From NCBI GenBank assembly GCA_003116995.1, contig BDSL01000002.1, forward strand, positions 3,060,001 through 3,124,000: DNA of 64,000 nucleotides, read 5' to 3'. This document shows positions 9,339 to 21,200 of the stretch, piece by piece (within the stretch, counting starts at the first letter, position 1; each line of letters begins with the position of its first letter). A program made the translations under genes and the position numbers. The DNA comes from Yamagishiella unicocca (Eukaryota > Chlorophyta > Chlorophyceae > Chlamydomonadales > Volvocaceae). The notes beneath the pieces are model-generated. The model saw nothing but the letters and a program-made list of their open reading frames with translations, had not been told where the DNA came from and made no database searches.

Positions 9339-9416
9339 CCGGGTGTGAAGGCCATGGAATGGGGGAATTCGCGACTGCAGTCGCGAATTCCCCCATTCCA
9401 TGGCCTTTACACCCGG
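9339..9416. repeat. 78-bp near-perfect palindrome
   Basis: The arms 9339-9377 and 9378-9416 are complementary with no loop (centre CTG|CAG) and one mismatch (GTGTGAAGG against GTGTAAAGG). It contains two GAATTC sites and a central CTGCAG. It directly abuts the helicase relic. Confidence 0.95.
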
Positions 9417-9438
9417 AGAAGTGGGCTGCAGGTTTGTG

Positions 9439-9505
9439 CGCGCCGATCCGTTTGTGCGCACCGATCCGCTACTATGGACCCGCTACTATGGACCCGCTAC
9501 TATGG
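9439..9505. repeat. Short tandem repeats next to the palindrome
   Basis: CGATCCGTTTGTGCGCACCGATCCG is partly self-repeating and is followed by three copies of a 15-bp unit (GCTACTATGGACCC), the last incomplete. Confidence 0.8.
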
Positions 9506-9554
9506 AATTGGATACAAAATATATGGCGAGCTTGAAAGCAACGTATGTTGGTAA

Positions 9555-10072
9555 AGCATGCGGCGTCGGTGCCGGTATCGAGCTGCTGGTGAAGACGGCC
9601 ACTGGCGTTCCTGTTTGGGCTCGCCGGCGTTGCCAAGGATGTTACCGACACCGATGGCATCGGCTACCATGTCTTCAGTCAGGCAGGTGACTGGGAAATC
9701 ATAAAGGAGCGAAGCGCGGGTGGTTCCAAACGAGGCCGGCGTAGGGCCGCGCGTGTATCCGTGTTGGCAACACATGCTGTTCGCGCATGAAGCTTATTAC
9801 GTGCCAATCCTCGTAAGTATCACCCTAGCTGAGCCACCTGTCGATCCCCGCCCATTGACCTGCGGTTGTGTGATTGTCATCCGCAATTACCTTGCATTAC
9901 CTTGCCGTCATCCGCAATTAACTTGCAGGAATTGCCATGGCCTAACTTGGTGGGTTATTACGGTATCCCCAAGATCAGCCAAGGCGCCATACCTCTGTGT
10001 GGTAGCACAGTTGCTGGGATGCTAACTGAATTTTGGCATTATCAGCAGCATATGTGGGTATTCCGTTTGTAG
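9555..10072 (+). pseudogene. Decayed SRCR-like gene copy
   Basis: Traces of two exons of the SRCR-like family found downstream. The frame GIELLVKTATGVPVWA (about 9571-9620) matches RVELLVKSAGGESVWAPLC of the gene at 11380. After a frameshifted stretch, TATTACGTGCCAATCCTC before GTAAGT (donor at 9813) aligns with CACTACGCGTGCAATCAG before the donor in that gene. After an acceptor (ACTTGCAG, ending at 9928) the reading ELPWPNLVGYYGIPKISQGA resembles the second module exon of the family, then ends at TAG 10072. The Cys after VWAP and the CNQ motif are lost, and no signal or Pro-rich exon was found upstream. I read it as a decayed duplicate; the exon borders are approximate. Confidence 0.45.
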
Positions 10073-11379
10073 CCCTTGAAACCGAACCAGTCTTGGACTG
10101 GCTTGCTTGAACATACAGCTGTTGACCTAGGCATGTCAACGCGTCACCAGTAGTGCGGGAATGACGTTCATGATTTCGGCAGGCTGTCAATCGACTTAAA
10201 CACGCTACCCTACATCGCGTTCTTGCGCGAACACCTCCCGAGTCGCAAGGAGGCCTGCAACTTGAAACATGCCTCCTAATAGCTTCATTTGCTGCTGGCC
10301 GCACAGATGCCGCTTGCTCGTTTATTTGAGTCCGGTGATTATCAAGGGCACCAGCAAGAGGACAAAGGGCCCATGTTCGTCGCAGGATCTCGAGTTGCGG
10401 GTGCATGAATGCATGGCAACCATGCAACACCACGGTGCTATTGTCCTTCTAGCATCGTGCTCAACCTTTTGGGTTCCGTGTCTTTCGAGGTAGCGCAGTG
10501 GTTGTCAGGGCAGGTTGACAGCAAGTAATTCTGACCAACTGGGGACTTGGCGTTGGGGCGGGAAGGGGACCGCATGAAACCGCGTGCCTTCAAGCCTGAA
10601 CAGTGAACACCCATGCATGCCTCCTCATGCAATGTTCCGATGACCCAAATTATAGCCCCGCGGTCTCCTGGCCCACTGTAACGTGATTTACTTGGAATCC
10701 TGAAGCGACAATACATGGTATGATTGTCAATACGTGGTATGATTACGCCGCTTCGAGACGGCCAGACGACAGCGGCAAATGTCCCTGCGAAATCCTAGTC
10801 CAGCATTTACCAAATGTTCTTCATCTATAGGTGGGACTTCGTTACCTCGCATCCACATGTACGCTCTAGTCCTCGACTCCGAACTATGTCAGGCTAACCG
10901 CTGGCTACGACAGTCAGGCCAACTGCTGGAAAATCTAGATACGTGCAGCCAGTTAAAGTTATGAAGATGAGGAAGAATATGCGAAGGTTGCGAGTTGCCT
11001 CTCGGCTGCGAGAAGCTGGTCGTTGTCCGGGTAGTTGGCTGGTAGATGGCTAGTTGCCCGCAATGTGTGAGAAAGGCGACATACTTACGATGACGTAGAA
11101 GCCAATGTTCTGGCAAATTGTTCTGTAAATTCTATAGGTACATGCATGCGAAAGAGTGACTGGACATCAAGTGAGCTTCACATTCGATACCTCCAGGGAG
11201 GCCAGTTGTCTCCCCGGTAGGTAGTTTATATATTGCCCCTGACATGCATTCTGTCATGACAAGCCGCCCAATTTGAATAACAGCAAGAATATCCACTTGC
11301 AATTACTGATAACGCGTTGGCTGCGTTGGCTAACAAACGACTACGTACACCGCAAGCACCTCGGCTCAAGCCAATTAAC
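10073..11379. other. Intergenic, no gene recognised
   Basis: Moderately AT-rich sequence with stops in all frames and only ORFs under ~155 codons, none showing a motif. It presumably holds the promoter of the gene starting at 11380, but no core element stands out. Confidence 0.5.
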
Positions 11380-13829
11380 ATGGCACAGCGACACACGTTC
11401 AATATAAGATATTTGTTATGTGTATGCTTTCTGATAGCAGCAGGACTCGGTAAGCAGATGTGGCTGTTAGCAGACATGCGAACGACACCTACCTGCTGCA
11501 GGCTGAATCTTGGACACACTTGTGTCTGGTGTTCCGGTTATTCCTGGCTATTAGGAAATGTATATGACTGTCCATGCCGTTGCCAATCAGATTGGCGCTG
11601 GGCAACAGGATGCATGCTGATCCGCTTTATGTGCTATGCACACGTTTCAAGATAGTTTATCAATATTGACAAAATATTGCGTTACGTGCAGGTGTGGATA
11701 GCAGGCCGTCGCCACCGCCCTCGCCGAAGCCGTCCTCACCGAAACCTTCGCCAAAGCTACCCTCGCCGAAACCCTCTCCCAAGCCGCCTTCACCAAACCC
11801 TCCTCCGAAGCCCAAGCCCTCGCCCAAGCCCTCGCCCAAGCCCTCGCCCAAGCCCGCTCCTCCGCCCAAATCCCCCAAGCCTGCTCCTCCGCCCAAATCC
11901 CCCAAGCCTGCTCCTCCTCCCAAGTCCCCCAAGCCTTCTCCGCCCCCCAAGTCCCCCAAGCCCACGCCGAGTAAGCAAACTCTCGTACACGTACGCAGTA
12001 ATTCACAAGTGTCCAAATGAATACATCGGCGTGACTTCATAATCGACAAGCCTATCTATCTTCTGGTGTAAAAGATACGTACCATACGTATCCTATGTCA
12101 GTCTAAATGTATGCGGGCATACAGGGGGGAGACCCCCTCAGTTCCTCACTCCCTTAACACACGCTAGGGCTACGCCCAGCGACACTATTATTATTATGGG
12201 AGCAACCCCCGCAGTAACCGACCCCCTTACTTCGTTATCGTGTCATTCGGAATGGGTAACCCTAAACACGTATTTCGCTAGTGATCATCGGCGTAACTAC
12301 GAGGACACTCTGCTGGGTAATCCAGTACAGGCGCTGTTCACTTCTCCTTGAAGACGCTGCGACGTGCACTTTCTGCTGCAGGTCCCAAGTCGCCCGCAGT
12401 ACCCATATGGGACTCAATTAAAGTCTTGGGGGACATTTTGACGAGTTACGCCCATGAGACTGAGTCCAACCTATTTATCGGAGATGAGCGCAACGAATAC
12501 AGTCATCGTGTTGAGCTGCTAGTGAAGTCGGCCGGCGGTGAATCTGTTTGGGCGCCGCTATGCTACCCAGGCGATGCGATGGCGGAAGCTGTCGCTCACT
12601 ACGCGTGCAATCAGGTAGGCGAGGGAGTGTCATGGAGGACAGCCAAAGTGCTGCCAGCGGCGCCGTACGTTGCGCTGACCTTCGTGATTTCGTTGGCATC
12701 TTTGACCTTACTTTGCGGCAGCGAAAGCGCCCTCCGTTGAGAAGTCACTTGCTCTAGAGCTGTGTTTGCTTGGAAGGAAGGGGCAGCTAAAATAGCTGCC
12801 CCAAGCCTTGAAGGACGGCGATGCATAGCCATGTGTCCCCGCCGTCTTGTCTGCGTTTATATTGGTACCTGCAAACTCCTGCCCACACATCTGCCCGCAG
12901 TTGCACAATTGGCCATCACCCAAGACTGCCGAACAGACCGGAATCTTCATGGTTTCGAGTGAGGCATATGGCGCTTACGAGATCCCCGATGTCCCCCCTC
13001 CAGGTAGCCAGGTTGCCGTTACTGGCCCATTGCCGGTGATGTTATCTTTTGTTTCACCGAGCCATAACTAACCTGGTATTATCTGAGAGTGGGCGTGCAT
13101 GAGCGCTTGCCACCTCCACACGTACTCTTGACAACTCCGTCCTCAATCGTCTGAAATGAAAGTTTCGTCACTTGCGTGTTATTCTTATCCTGGGTACGGA
13201 TTTAAGGTTCGTTGGTGGTTTGTGGTTCACCAGGCGGCATCCATTGACACCTCTTGGTGTACATACATAAGTGCGCACTCGCTGCCCTCGAGTATGTACA
13301 AAAAAGCGATAGATGCCCTCGAAATGCATCCAAGCAACCCTGCCTCAAGCACCTATGTGGTATCAGTTTTAGCATCGACATGCCCTCTCAGATAAGTTAT
13401 CTGATTTATACTCTGTTGCTCGCGCAGGCACGGATTTGTTTGATCCCTCGAAGTACTCGAGCTGGGTGAACATTCTGAGCACGAAGCCAGAGGACGCTCG
13501 CTCGCTGCAGGAGCTGGATCATGAGGTGCGCGGTGCCAGCTACCAGTGTGCTGGCAAATCGCTGCATCGTGGAAGAGCAGCAGTGTACGGGTTGGCTGGC
13601 AAGGTGCCGTAAAACCCGGGGAGATGTATGCACTGCTTCTCCAGTAACAATCGTGCTTGCTTGTGGATTCTCCGCCAATCGTCCGCATATACACGTGAGA
13701 TCCGTGAATGGAGGAGCTAAAGGTAATTACCGTGTAAAATAGTATCCAACCCTTCCTAATGTATGTGCGCAGGTCACGACGAAGCCCTGCAAGATGTTCG
13801 CTGTCGGGTGCTACGTACTCATGGTGTAA
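11380..13829 (+). CDS. Secreted Lys/Pro-rich protein with divergent SRCR-like module (copy 1)
   Basis: Six exons fit by frame and splice sites: 11380-11449, 11692-11970, 12382-12614, 12901-13003, 13428-13525 and 13773-13829 (TAA), giving 279 residues. Exon 1 is a signal peptide (YLLCVCFLIAAGLG). Exon 2 is a Ser/Pro/Lys hydroxyproline-type stalk (KPSPKPSPKPAPPPKSP), as in algal wall glycoproteins. Exons 3-6 form the module: RVELLVKSAGGESVWAPLC, then YACNQ at the exon end, KYSSWVNIL, and VTTKPCKMF near the C-terminus. The layout (V-E-L core strand, W-x-P-L-C, A-C-N-Q, late Cys) fits a strongly divergent scavenger-receptor Cys-rich domain; paralogy with the gene at 18275, which also has a canonical SRCR, supports this. 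The intron phases 1,1,0,1,0 are the same in all copies. It probably acts in the extracellular matrix; ligand unknown. Confidence 0.8.
11713..11968 (+). repeat. Pro/Lys-rich coding repeat (SPKP/APPPKSPKP units)
   Basis: Exon 2 of copy 1 contains 12-bp CCCAAGCCCTCG units (about 11814-11853) and then four 24-bp units reading PKSPKPAP or PKSPKPSP. Slippage in such repeats changes stalk length without breaking frame. Confidence 0.85.
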
Positions 13830-16800
13830 GGGGGACGATTAACAGGATGCGGAGGGCTCGGCCGTTTTCGTATATGAAGAGACAAAGGCCTCTTCGTGTA
13901 TGAAGAGGAAAGTCGCTTACATTAAAAAAACCGCGTGAATTGTCGCGTATGGGGTTCGTGGGTTCGCGTATGGGGTTCGATAGCTTTTCGGTGCTGCTGT
14001 GCGAGCCATCTTCATGTGATGGCGGACGGCAACCATATTTCTGTCACGAGGGCGCTGGCTGGTTGGAGGCAAGCCCCTCGCGTCGGGCAGGATACCCTGC
14101 AGCCCGCAGCGGGACATCCCATCAGCCGGCTGACAACGGCTGACACGCCAGGATGGCGCATTCGTAGGCGGTGCATGATAGAACTGGTACAATTATGGTA
14201 TAAATTATTCCAGGGATTTTCCCTAGTATTGTTTGCAGGGCTGTGCATCCCTTGATTGTAGGAAGCCCTAGTTGCACAACTAACCCTGCGACCTGCGTGC
14301 TGCTCAATTTAGCGACGGAATGCAGTCATCCATTATACAGGACCTGTAATCGTTTAGGTGACTCTTTACTTAGGACATCATGCGTTGTTGCATGCATAGT
14401 TCTAGAAATAGGACCGCTGTAGGGAGAGGCCGCACTGGCCTCGGCCGTAGAGATATTTATTGGTTTGTATGCTGCCTCTGTAGCAGTATGCTCAGCTGGT
14501 TTCCATAAGGAGTGTCTGACAAGCAACCGCGTTGGGGTCAGTCTGATTAGGACCTCGAATGAGCGATATAAGAGATCCGTTGGTGCCGCAGGGTGCTGAG
14601 CGGAACCACTGAGCGGGACCACGCCTCATTCCGCGGCGTGGTTCTTGTGCTGGGTTGAGCACTTACTACACAATGTAACACACCGCGCTTGAAGAACGCC
14701 CGCGGCTCCTTGCTGCGTGAGTAGGTCACTAGGTCGGCGCATTCGCTGTCAGCGCCGCCTTTGCGTTCTCACTTGGGACCCTGGAGCTTGGTGGCCTGCA
14801 GCCAGCCTGCCAGCAGCACCAGTCCTCGGCAGTCCTCGGGGTTGTGGTATCGCGCGCCCGCGCCACCCAGCAAGAGGTTGGGAGCAGAAGAACCATTGTA
14901 CCTGGTGTCCGCGACGGCCGAAGACTGCTGTGGGGCATGACAGCGGTCCGATAGCTGCTCGCGGCCGGTCATCGCCGGTACTGCAACACGCGCCAGCCGA
15001 TAGCCATGCTATCGTCTATGGAGGTCCCCAATTTTCCCATTGGCAGCGTGCCCTTACAACCACCCTCAATCGATGCTGCTCACAATCGCGTGCGCAATGC
15101 AACCCCGCTAGTGTACGTACGCTTGTCACGTGGTTTACTCATAGATAGGCGATGATTTGCCACAGATTACTGCCAATATTAGTCCTCCAGATACGCTACT
15201 TCGTTTCTATTTGCCGCGGTCCTCTACGCCCACCGTGGAGTGAGGTGTCCGATGGGAGATGGCGAGCTGGAACGCAGTGACGAGTGGCTAGGAAGCTGCG
15301 CGAACCCTACGCAACAAGTGGCCGCTGCACGTAGCGAGCAATAGGGATGGCGAGGAGCCACGATGAACGTGCAATAATACTAAATGCCAGCAGTTGTACG
15401 CACGTAAGGGGAGTGTGAATGTGAATGTGAGTGTGAACGTTACAAGCTGGGGCTCGTACGGTTCAGACGAGCCCAGCTAGAGGCTCATGAGGCCCCGTGC
15501 GTCTGTGCTTCGCGTTTCATCGGTTGGTGGTTTTTGCCTTGCTGTCGATCGATGATCTGTCCTTTATTTCTTCTGGAGGATTGTTGCTTTATGTCCCTAT
15601 TCAGCAAGGCTTTCGTGCCTGTGAGCTTTATAGCGGTCTGGCCCATCGGCCCTCGAGGTTGTGCTTTCGCACATGTAACTGTTCCAGCTCCCCCGTAACT
15701 GTTGCATGCTTTCTCACGAACCAAGAAAAAACAGGCCTATACCAAATGAAAGTGTAAAAACTGAAGCTAAAATACTAGTGGGGAAAATTTAACGCAGGGG
15801 GAGCGGGGGGAGCGGGGGAGCGGGACCTTATCGCATGTACGACACGCGCCAAAGCTCGCTGGTTCTCGATGCCCACGACTTTGGGTCATTTCTGAGCTAG
15901 GGGATACACCAAGCGCTCAGAGTCCTTCCCGTTCAGCAGCGTATTCCGGGCGTATTCCGGGTATTCCGGGCCAAACAAGACATGCTTCTCGTCGGAGAGG
16001 TTGTGTCAAAGCTCACTCACAAACCCTATAAAAGCTGGCACCAGTCTGTCAATATCACCGGCTTCATTTGCGAAGTTGAAGTGTTGAACAACCCAAGCCG
16101 ATGCACTCCCGCTAACAATCGTGATCGCGACCAGGGACAAGCGACGAATTATTGCCTGCAATACGTATTGTGCCTATGCGCCGTATTATCAACGCGACTT
16201 GGTCAGCAAGGTGCGGCATGGGACTGAAAGGCCGTGCACTCGAACGGATCACACACACTGCGACCAGAAACCCAATAAATAATAATATGCGTGAGAGACA
16301 TTAAACCGGCTCGATGTCTGCGACTGTACAATGCCGTGCTAAGGGCCTATTGCCCGTATTGTGCAACAATTACGGTGCGGGCCTGTCTGCTGTATAGGGT
16401 CTACAGGGCGCATTGGTGTCTTGGAGTATTACTAGTGTACTAATTGTCAACCGAGAGGAAATCTCGCACTGTGAACCGGTGTGGACAGGAGGCAGTCGGC
16501 CTCGCCGGGGCCCTCATCACCACTGCCCCCATCATCTCCCTAGGGTAGCCCAACTGATCCAGCTAGATTGTATCGAGCCATCTGAGGCTCCCAACGGTCT
16601 TAACCAACTGCGTGTACGACAAGCGACGGTCCTGCACCACCGACGCCAGTTTATCCTGACATCGCCCTCATGCTAGGTGTGTTGGTGGGCCGTGGGTTCC
16701 TGATAGGGGAGCCTACAGCGTAAATTCCCCCTGGGGTTCTGGCTGCTGCTGTTTGTCACAGCTAAATTGTAATTCTAGGCGCAAAGCAGTGTGCCGACTA

Positions 16801-18274
16801 ACTAACAGTACTCCTTACTTATAGCACCACACAGTCTTACTATTAGCACGAACCTGCGGGCGAACTACGGAAGTTCCCTGGTCTGAGACGCGACGATCGT
16901 TAGTCAGAGGATGCTCCGGTGCTTACAGGTTGCTCTGTACATTCGTTACGAAGTGTTTGGTCTGTATAACGCTTAGATAGTTAATATATAGGCACCCCGA
17001 GCCGTCCAAAGGGGTGCTTGCGGTACACCAGGGTACACACGTACCTGAGACGCGCTCACCAGATACGCTCGTAAACGGAATTTCCGAGCAGGACCGATCT
17101 AACTACAATGGATATATAGGCACCGATGCCATGACAAATACTGCACTTACACCTGTTGGTGTGTCCATGGTCTTGCGTTTGGACTGTCGACTAGTGCGGC
17201 TGGGTTTCTGTCTCTTTAATCTACTTCAGAGTCCGGCGCTTTGCCCGTTTGTGGTGTGGATGCCGGCATGGATTAGCGAAAGCCTGAGACCATGAATACT
17301 CGGTTTCGTGACGGGCCATGGCTGCGTCGGGCTACGTCGCTAATAGGCGTGATAAAGACATGCAGGTCGCTCCAGGTTGCAACCACGTACTGATAATAAT
17401 AAGGCGTTACTATCGCAACGGAATTTTGTATCTTCCGCTTTCTAGAGAGAAAAGAACACGTCAGTCATCGCAAGTGTGCATCCGGGTTAACGGTAAAACG
17501 GTGTGCATCCGGGTAACCGGTAGAACGGAATGACGTCGAGCCTGTCAAATAGTCTGTAACTACTATTGGTTTTCCGGTCTTTGTTTTCGCAAGGAAAGGA
17601 CAGCGTGCTCCTCAAGGTCAGCCTCACTCTTTTACCTGCCCGCGCCGATCGCGAGCATACAACCGCTCTGCATACAACGGGCAAGTAGCCAGCAGGTAGC
17701 ACCATGCGTAATAATCGCCATACTCTTCTCTTATATTGTGATAAATATATATGGGATGTATATATTGGGTGGGAAATTACGGTCGCGTGGTCGCAGTTGT
17801 CTTGGGGCTTCTACCCGCGAAGGCGGGCGACACCGTAAGCTGATTCGCGGGCAGACTTTCTCGGCGACTTCCTCTTGGCGAGGCCTCTGAGTGACAAACG
17901 TATAGCCTGCGGAGGTCATATTTTCCTTCCACTGGGCTAACAGGTGATGCATAGACTCGGATGTATCGGAATTACTCCAGGGCAGCGACATCGTTGCTGC
18001 AGGTCAGCTTCCGGTAAATCCATACGTCGGCAGCATGTACTTCTTTATGGCCGCATGGGCCCGCAATGATCACCTACATAATCCGTTAGAACTTTGAATG
18101 CCGAAAAGGCCTCGTGTGCCTCGTGCATTTTCATTTCTTGTGCAGGCCAAGTTCGGCAGACCGATGATTCATAGGTGGTAATTACCTGAACTTCACACAG
18201 TATTGATACAATTGCCGATTAGTTGGACAAATTACAGAGCTATGATCGGTATTTCTGCAGCGGAAGCTGCCTCC
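13830..18274. other. Long gene-poor spacer
   Basis: No gene could be supported in 4.4 kb. Noted items are imperfect repeats near 13863-13915 (TATGAAGAG) and 13935-13980 (CGCGTATGGGGTTCG twice); a GC-rich patch at 14717-15150 open in several frames without a motif; G-rich repeats near 15795-15830; GTATTCCGGG three times at about 15943-15970; a ~27-bp direct repeat at 17471-17525; and an open frame at 15982-16227 (KSWHQSVNITG ... NYCLQYVLCLC) that vaguely resembles the last two exons of the SRCR-like family but is too weak to call. A minus-strand ORF at 17731-17991 is unassigned. Confidence 0.4.
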
Positions 18275-21200
18275 ATGGGCCATGGCCACACATGCAGACG
18301 GCCAACGCTCACCCTTCGTTGTGTCCTAAATCTGGTCATGCTGGCTGCAGCTGTATTCAGTAAGCACGGGGACGGTGATTGCTACTGGATTCGATAGCTG
18401 GCGGGCACATGTTTCCGTGTGATGAGGATGTCCCCCCCGGGTTTGCGCTGTCTGCCATCTACCGATCTCACAACTAACACGATAATAAAAATGAACAACC
18501 ATAATGCCAAACTCCTGCAGCAGGTGCGGAATGCGCACCACCATCGCCAAGGCCTCCTTCAGCCCTCCGCCCACCTCCTCGGGCTCTCAGTCCGCCTCGG
18601 CCCAAGCCGCCTAAGCCGCCTCAGCCGCCTCAGCCGCCTTCACCGCCTTCGCCACCTCCATCGCCGCCGCGCCCCCCGAGATCTCCTCCTTCACCTCGTC
18701 CACCAGCGCGCTCGCCTTCTCCACCCCGCCCACCACCCCGCACCCCGAGGCCTCCTGTGCCACCATCACCGCCGCCTCGGCCTCCACCGCGCTCTCCAAA
18801 GCCGCCAGTGCCGCCATCGCCGCCGCCGCGGCCTCCACCTCGTTCCCCGAAACCACCTCCTTCACCTCGTCCGCCAGCGCGCTCCCCTCCGTCGTCCCGC
18901 CCTCCACCGCGTCCTCGGAGCCCTCCTCCTTCACCTCGCCTCATGAAGCCGCCTCCCGTGCCCCACCCACCGCCTCTGGAACAGTCACCTCCCACAACAC
19001 GTAGGTGTGCGTGTGTCGCAGGCCCTCATCGGACTTAGTGACGGCTCGTGTTTGCTAACGATGCATGCATCTCCCCTTTGCTCCCTCCGCTCGTTAACGT
19101 CTGTCCTGCCCGTTCGCTCTTTCAGCGGTCGAACCGAGCCAAAACGGTATCCGTTTGGCGCGCGGCGCTGGCGGGATGGGCCGCCTGGAGGCCTCTGTCA
19201 ATTTGGGCTGGAGCGATCAAGTAGATATCCAGTGGGCACCACTTTGTGATGACGGCAGCTTCACGCCCCAAACTGCGCAGGTACGCTGTACCCCATGTGC
19301 ATGGCTAGTTTGCACGAGGCATCATATTCGTGTGGGAAACGAACGTGCCTTGTCTGGGTGACAAATTGATAGCACTGCTCCTGGTGTCTTGGCGGGCTCA
19401 TGTCGATGATAGCCGCTCGCCGTAGGGGGCCTGCTGTCCATGGCGGGCGTGGTTTGATGCTCTGGATGCATCCCCTTCCTGACCTACCCGCCGTTTGCTC
19501 CCATGTACCAGACGTTTTGCCGGTTGCTGGGCTACGGTTTTGGCCGCCAGATCTACGGGAACAACATCAGTAGCTTCAGCGAAGATGAACCTCTCTCGTG
19601 AGTGATGTTTGTGCCCTTTGGAAACATCTCGGAGGATACTTGCGTGCTTAACAAGGACCCAGTGCAGCGGCTTTCGGTGTTAGGTAGCTGGCTGGCAACA
19701 GCATGTGCGCGCCGATATGGATGGAATAACGGGACCGTCAGGTGGCCGAAGCATAACGTATGTTCGACGTATGTAACGGGAAGTACGGCTGGGGACAGAT
19801 CCGATAGCGGGTAAGTGGAAAAGGACGACCAGCAGGACGTTGGCAGCAAGGCGGAAAGGTAGGCGGAAAGGTAGGCGTACGAGGCAGAGGAGGCGCTGAC
19901 ACGTCTAGCTCTACGGTACCCTCATCTCCTGAGCACCTCAATGGAATCGATGACCATCGCTTGCACGACCGGAATGTGTTTTGAGAAGGCTGTGCCAGGG
20001 ATGAAAGCAAGCCAGGGCGTTAATCGCGTCTGTGTGTATGTTTGCGGATCGCCACAAGTCCCGAAGGCCTGCTGTGGGGCATTTCGCATGGCGCTCATCG
20101 GGATGCCGTGCACCTTCCGTTCCTGACTACCACCGCCAACCTCCCCGCCTCGCATGTGACAGTGAGAGGAGCACTTGGGGGAAGCTCACGTGCTTCGAGT
20201 GGGCGGAGGGCTACCGGAGGTCCTTGCTGCCGGCTCTGTACCCAATCAATTTCCCGCCGGATATTCAAATCTCGTGCACCGTCGGATTGGGGAAATGCGG
20301 CCTCAACGGGCAGCTTGTGGCGCTGCAATGCTCAGGTGCGGTTGCGGGAGGCTGGGGCCGCCTGAAGATCTGTCTAGGGTCCTGGGCCTGGGCTCCTTGC
20401 GCGTTGCGTTGGGTTCCTACCTGGGCAATCTGTGCGTGCTCCTACTGGGCCTGCAAGCTGGGGTTCTTACACCTTCCTGTCGTCCGCGGTTACGCCTTTT
20501 CATGCTTACCGGGACGCCTAGTGGGAACCGTACGACGCGGCAAGCAGTGACGGCCCTCCCCCGCATGTGCAACGCCTTTTCCTTCTATGTTTTACTTCTC
20601 TTAGTGCCGTCCCACGGATTTCCTCTCAACCACCCACTCCTCTGACGGCCCATTGGTGCAACAGATGAGGATATGAAGCCTGGAGCCCCACCGCCACCGA
20701 GGCCCCCAGGTAAATGACTGCTCCCGCACGCTCCGAAAACATGGGGCGCGAAATCTTTGATCATCCAAAACCCTAGAACTCCAAACCCGTAGACCCGTAA
20801 ATAATGGATGCTTGGAGGGCGCGCTTTGCAACCCAAAAGTAGGTATCACTTTTAAGGAAGCTTTGTTTTACCTCCATCCTAGGGTATAATATTTGCACTT
20901 CAACCTAGCCTGCATGACGTGAGGGTTCCTCCTCCTGACCCTGCATCTACCCGCCTGTGCGCTCCGCAGCTCCGCCGCCGCCGCCGCCCAGCATGGCCCA
21001 AGCGATCCGTATCATTCCGCTGGAATCCAATCTTATATGCCCTGATGGCTTCGATTGCTCACCCTGGTCACGCGTCGAGTTGCTTGTGAACGAGTCGACC
21101 GATGGCCGTACTGGAGCTCCCGTTTGGGCTCCTCTTTGCACTGCCCCCGACGAGATCCTCACCGACGTGGAACCTTTCTCAATAGTGGCTAACACCAGTT

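Noticed and set aside
11692..11970. Pherophorin-type gene
   Set aside because: The Pro-rich stalk is similar, but the globular part lacks the pherophorin cysteine pattern and instead pairs with an SRCR-bearing paralogue.
15982..16227. Further SRCR-like remnant (KSWHQSVNITG)
   Set aside because: Similarity limited to a few residues; exon borders and phases do not fit.
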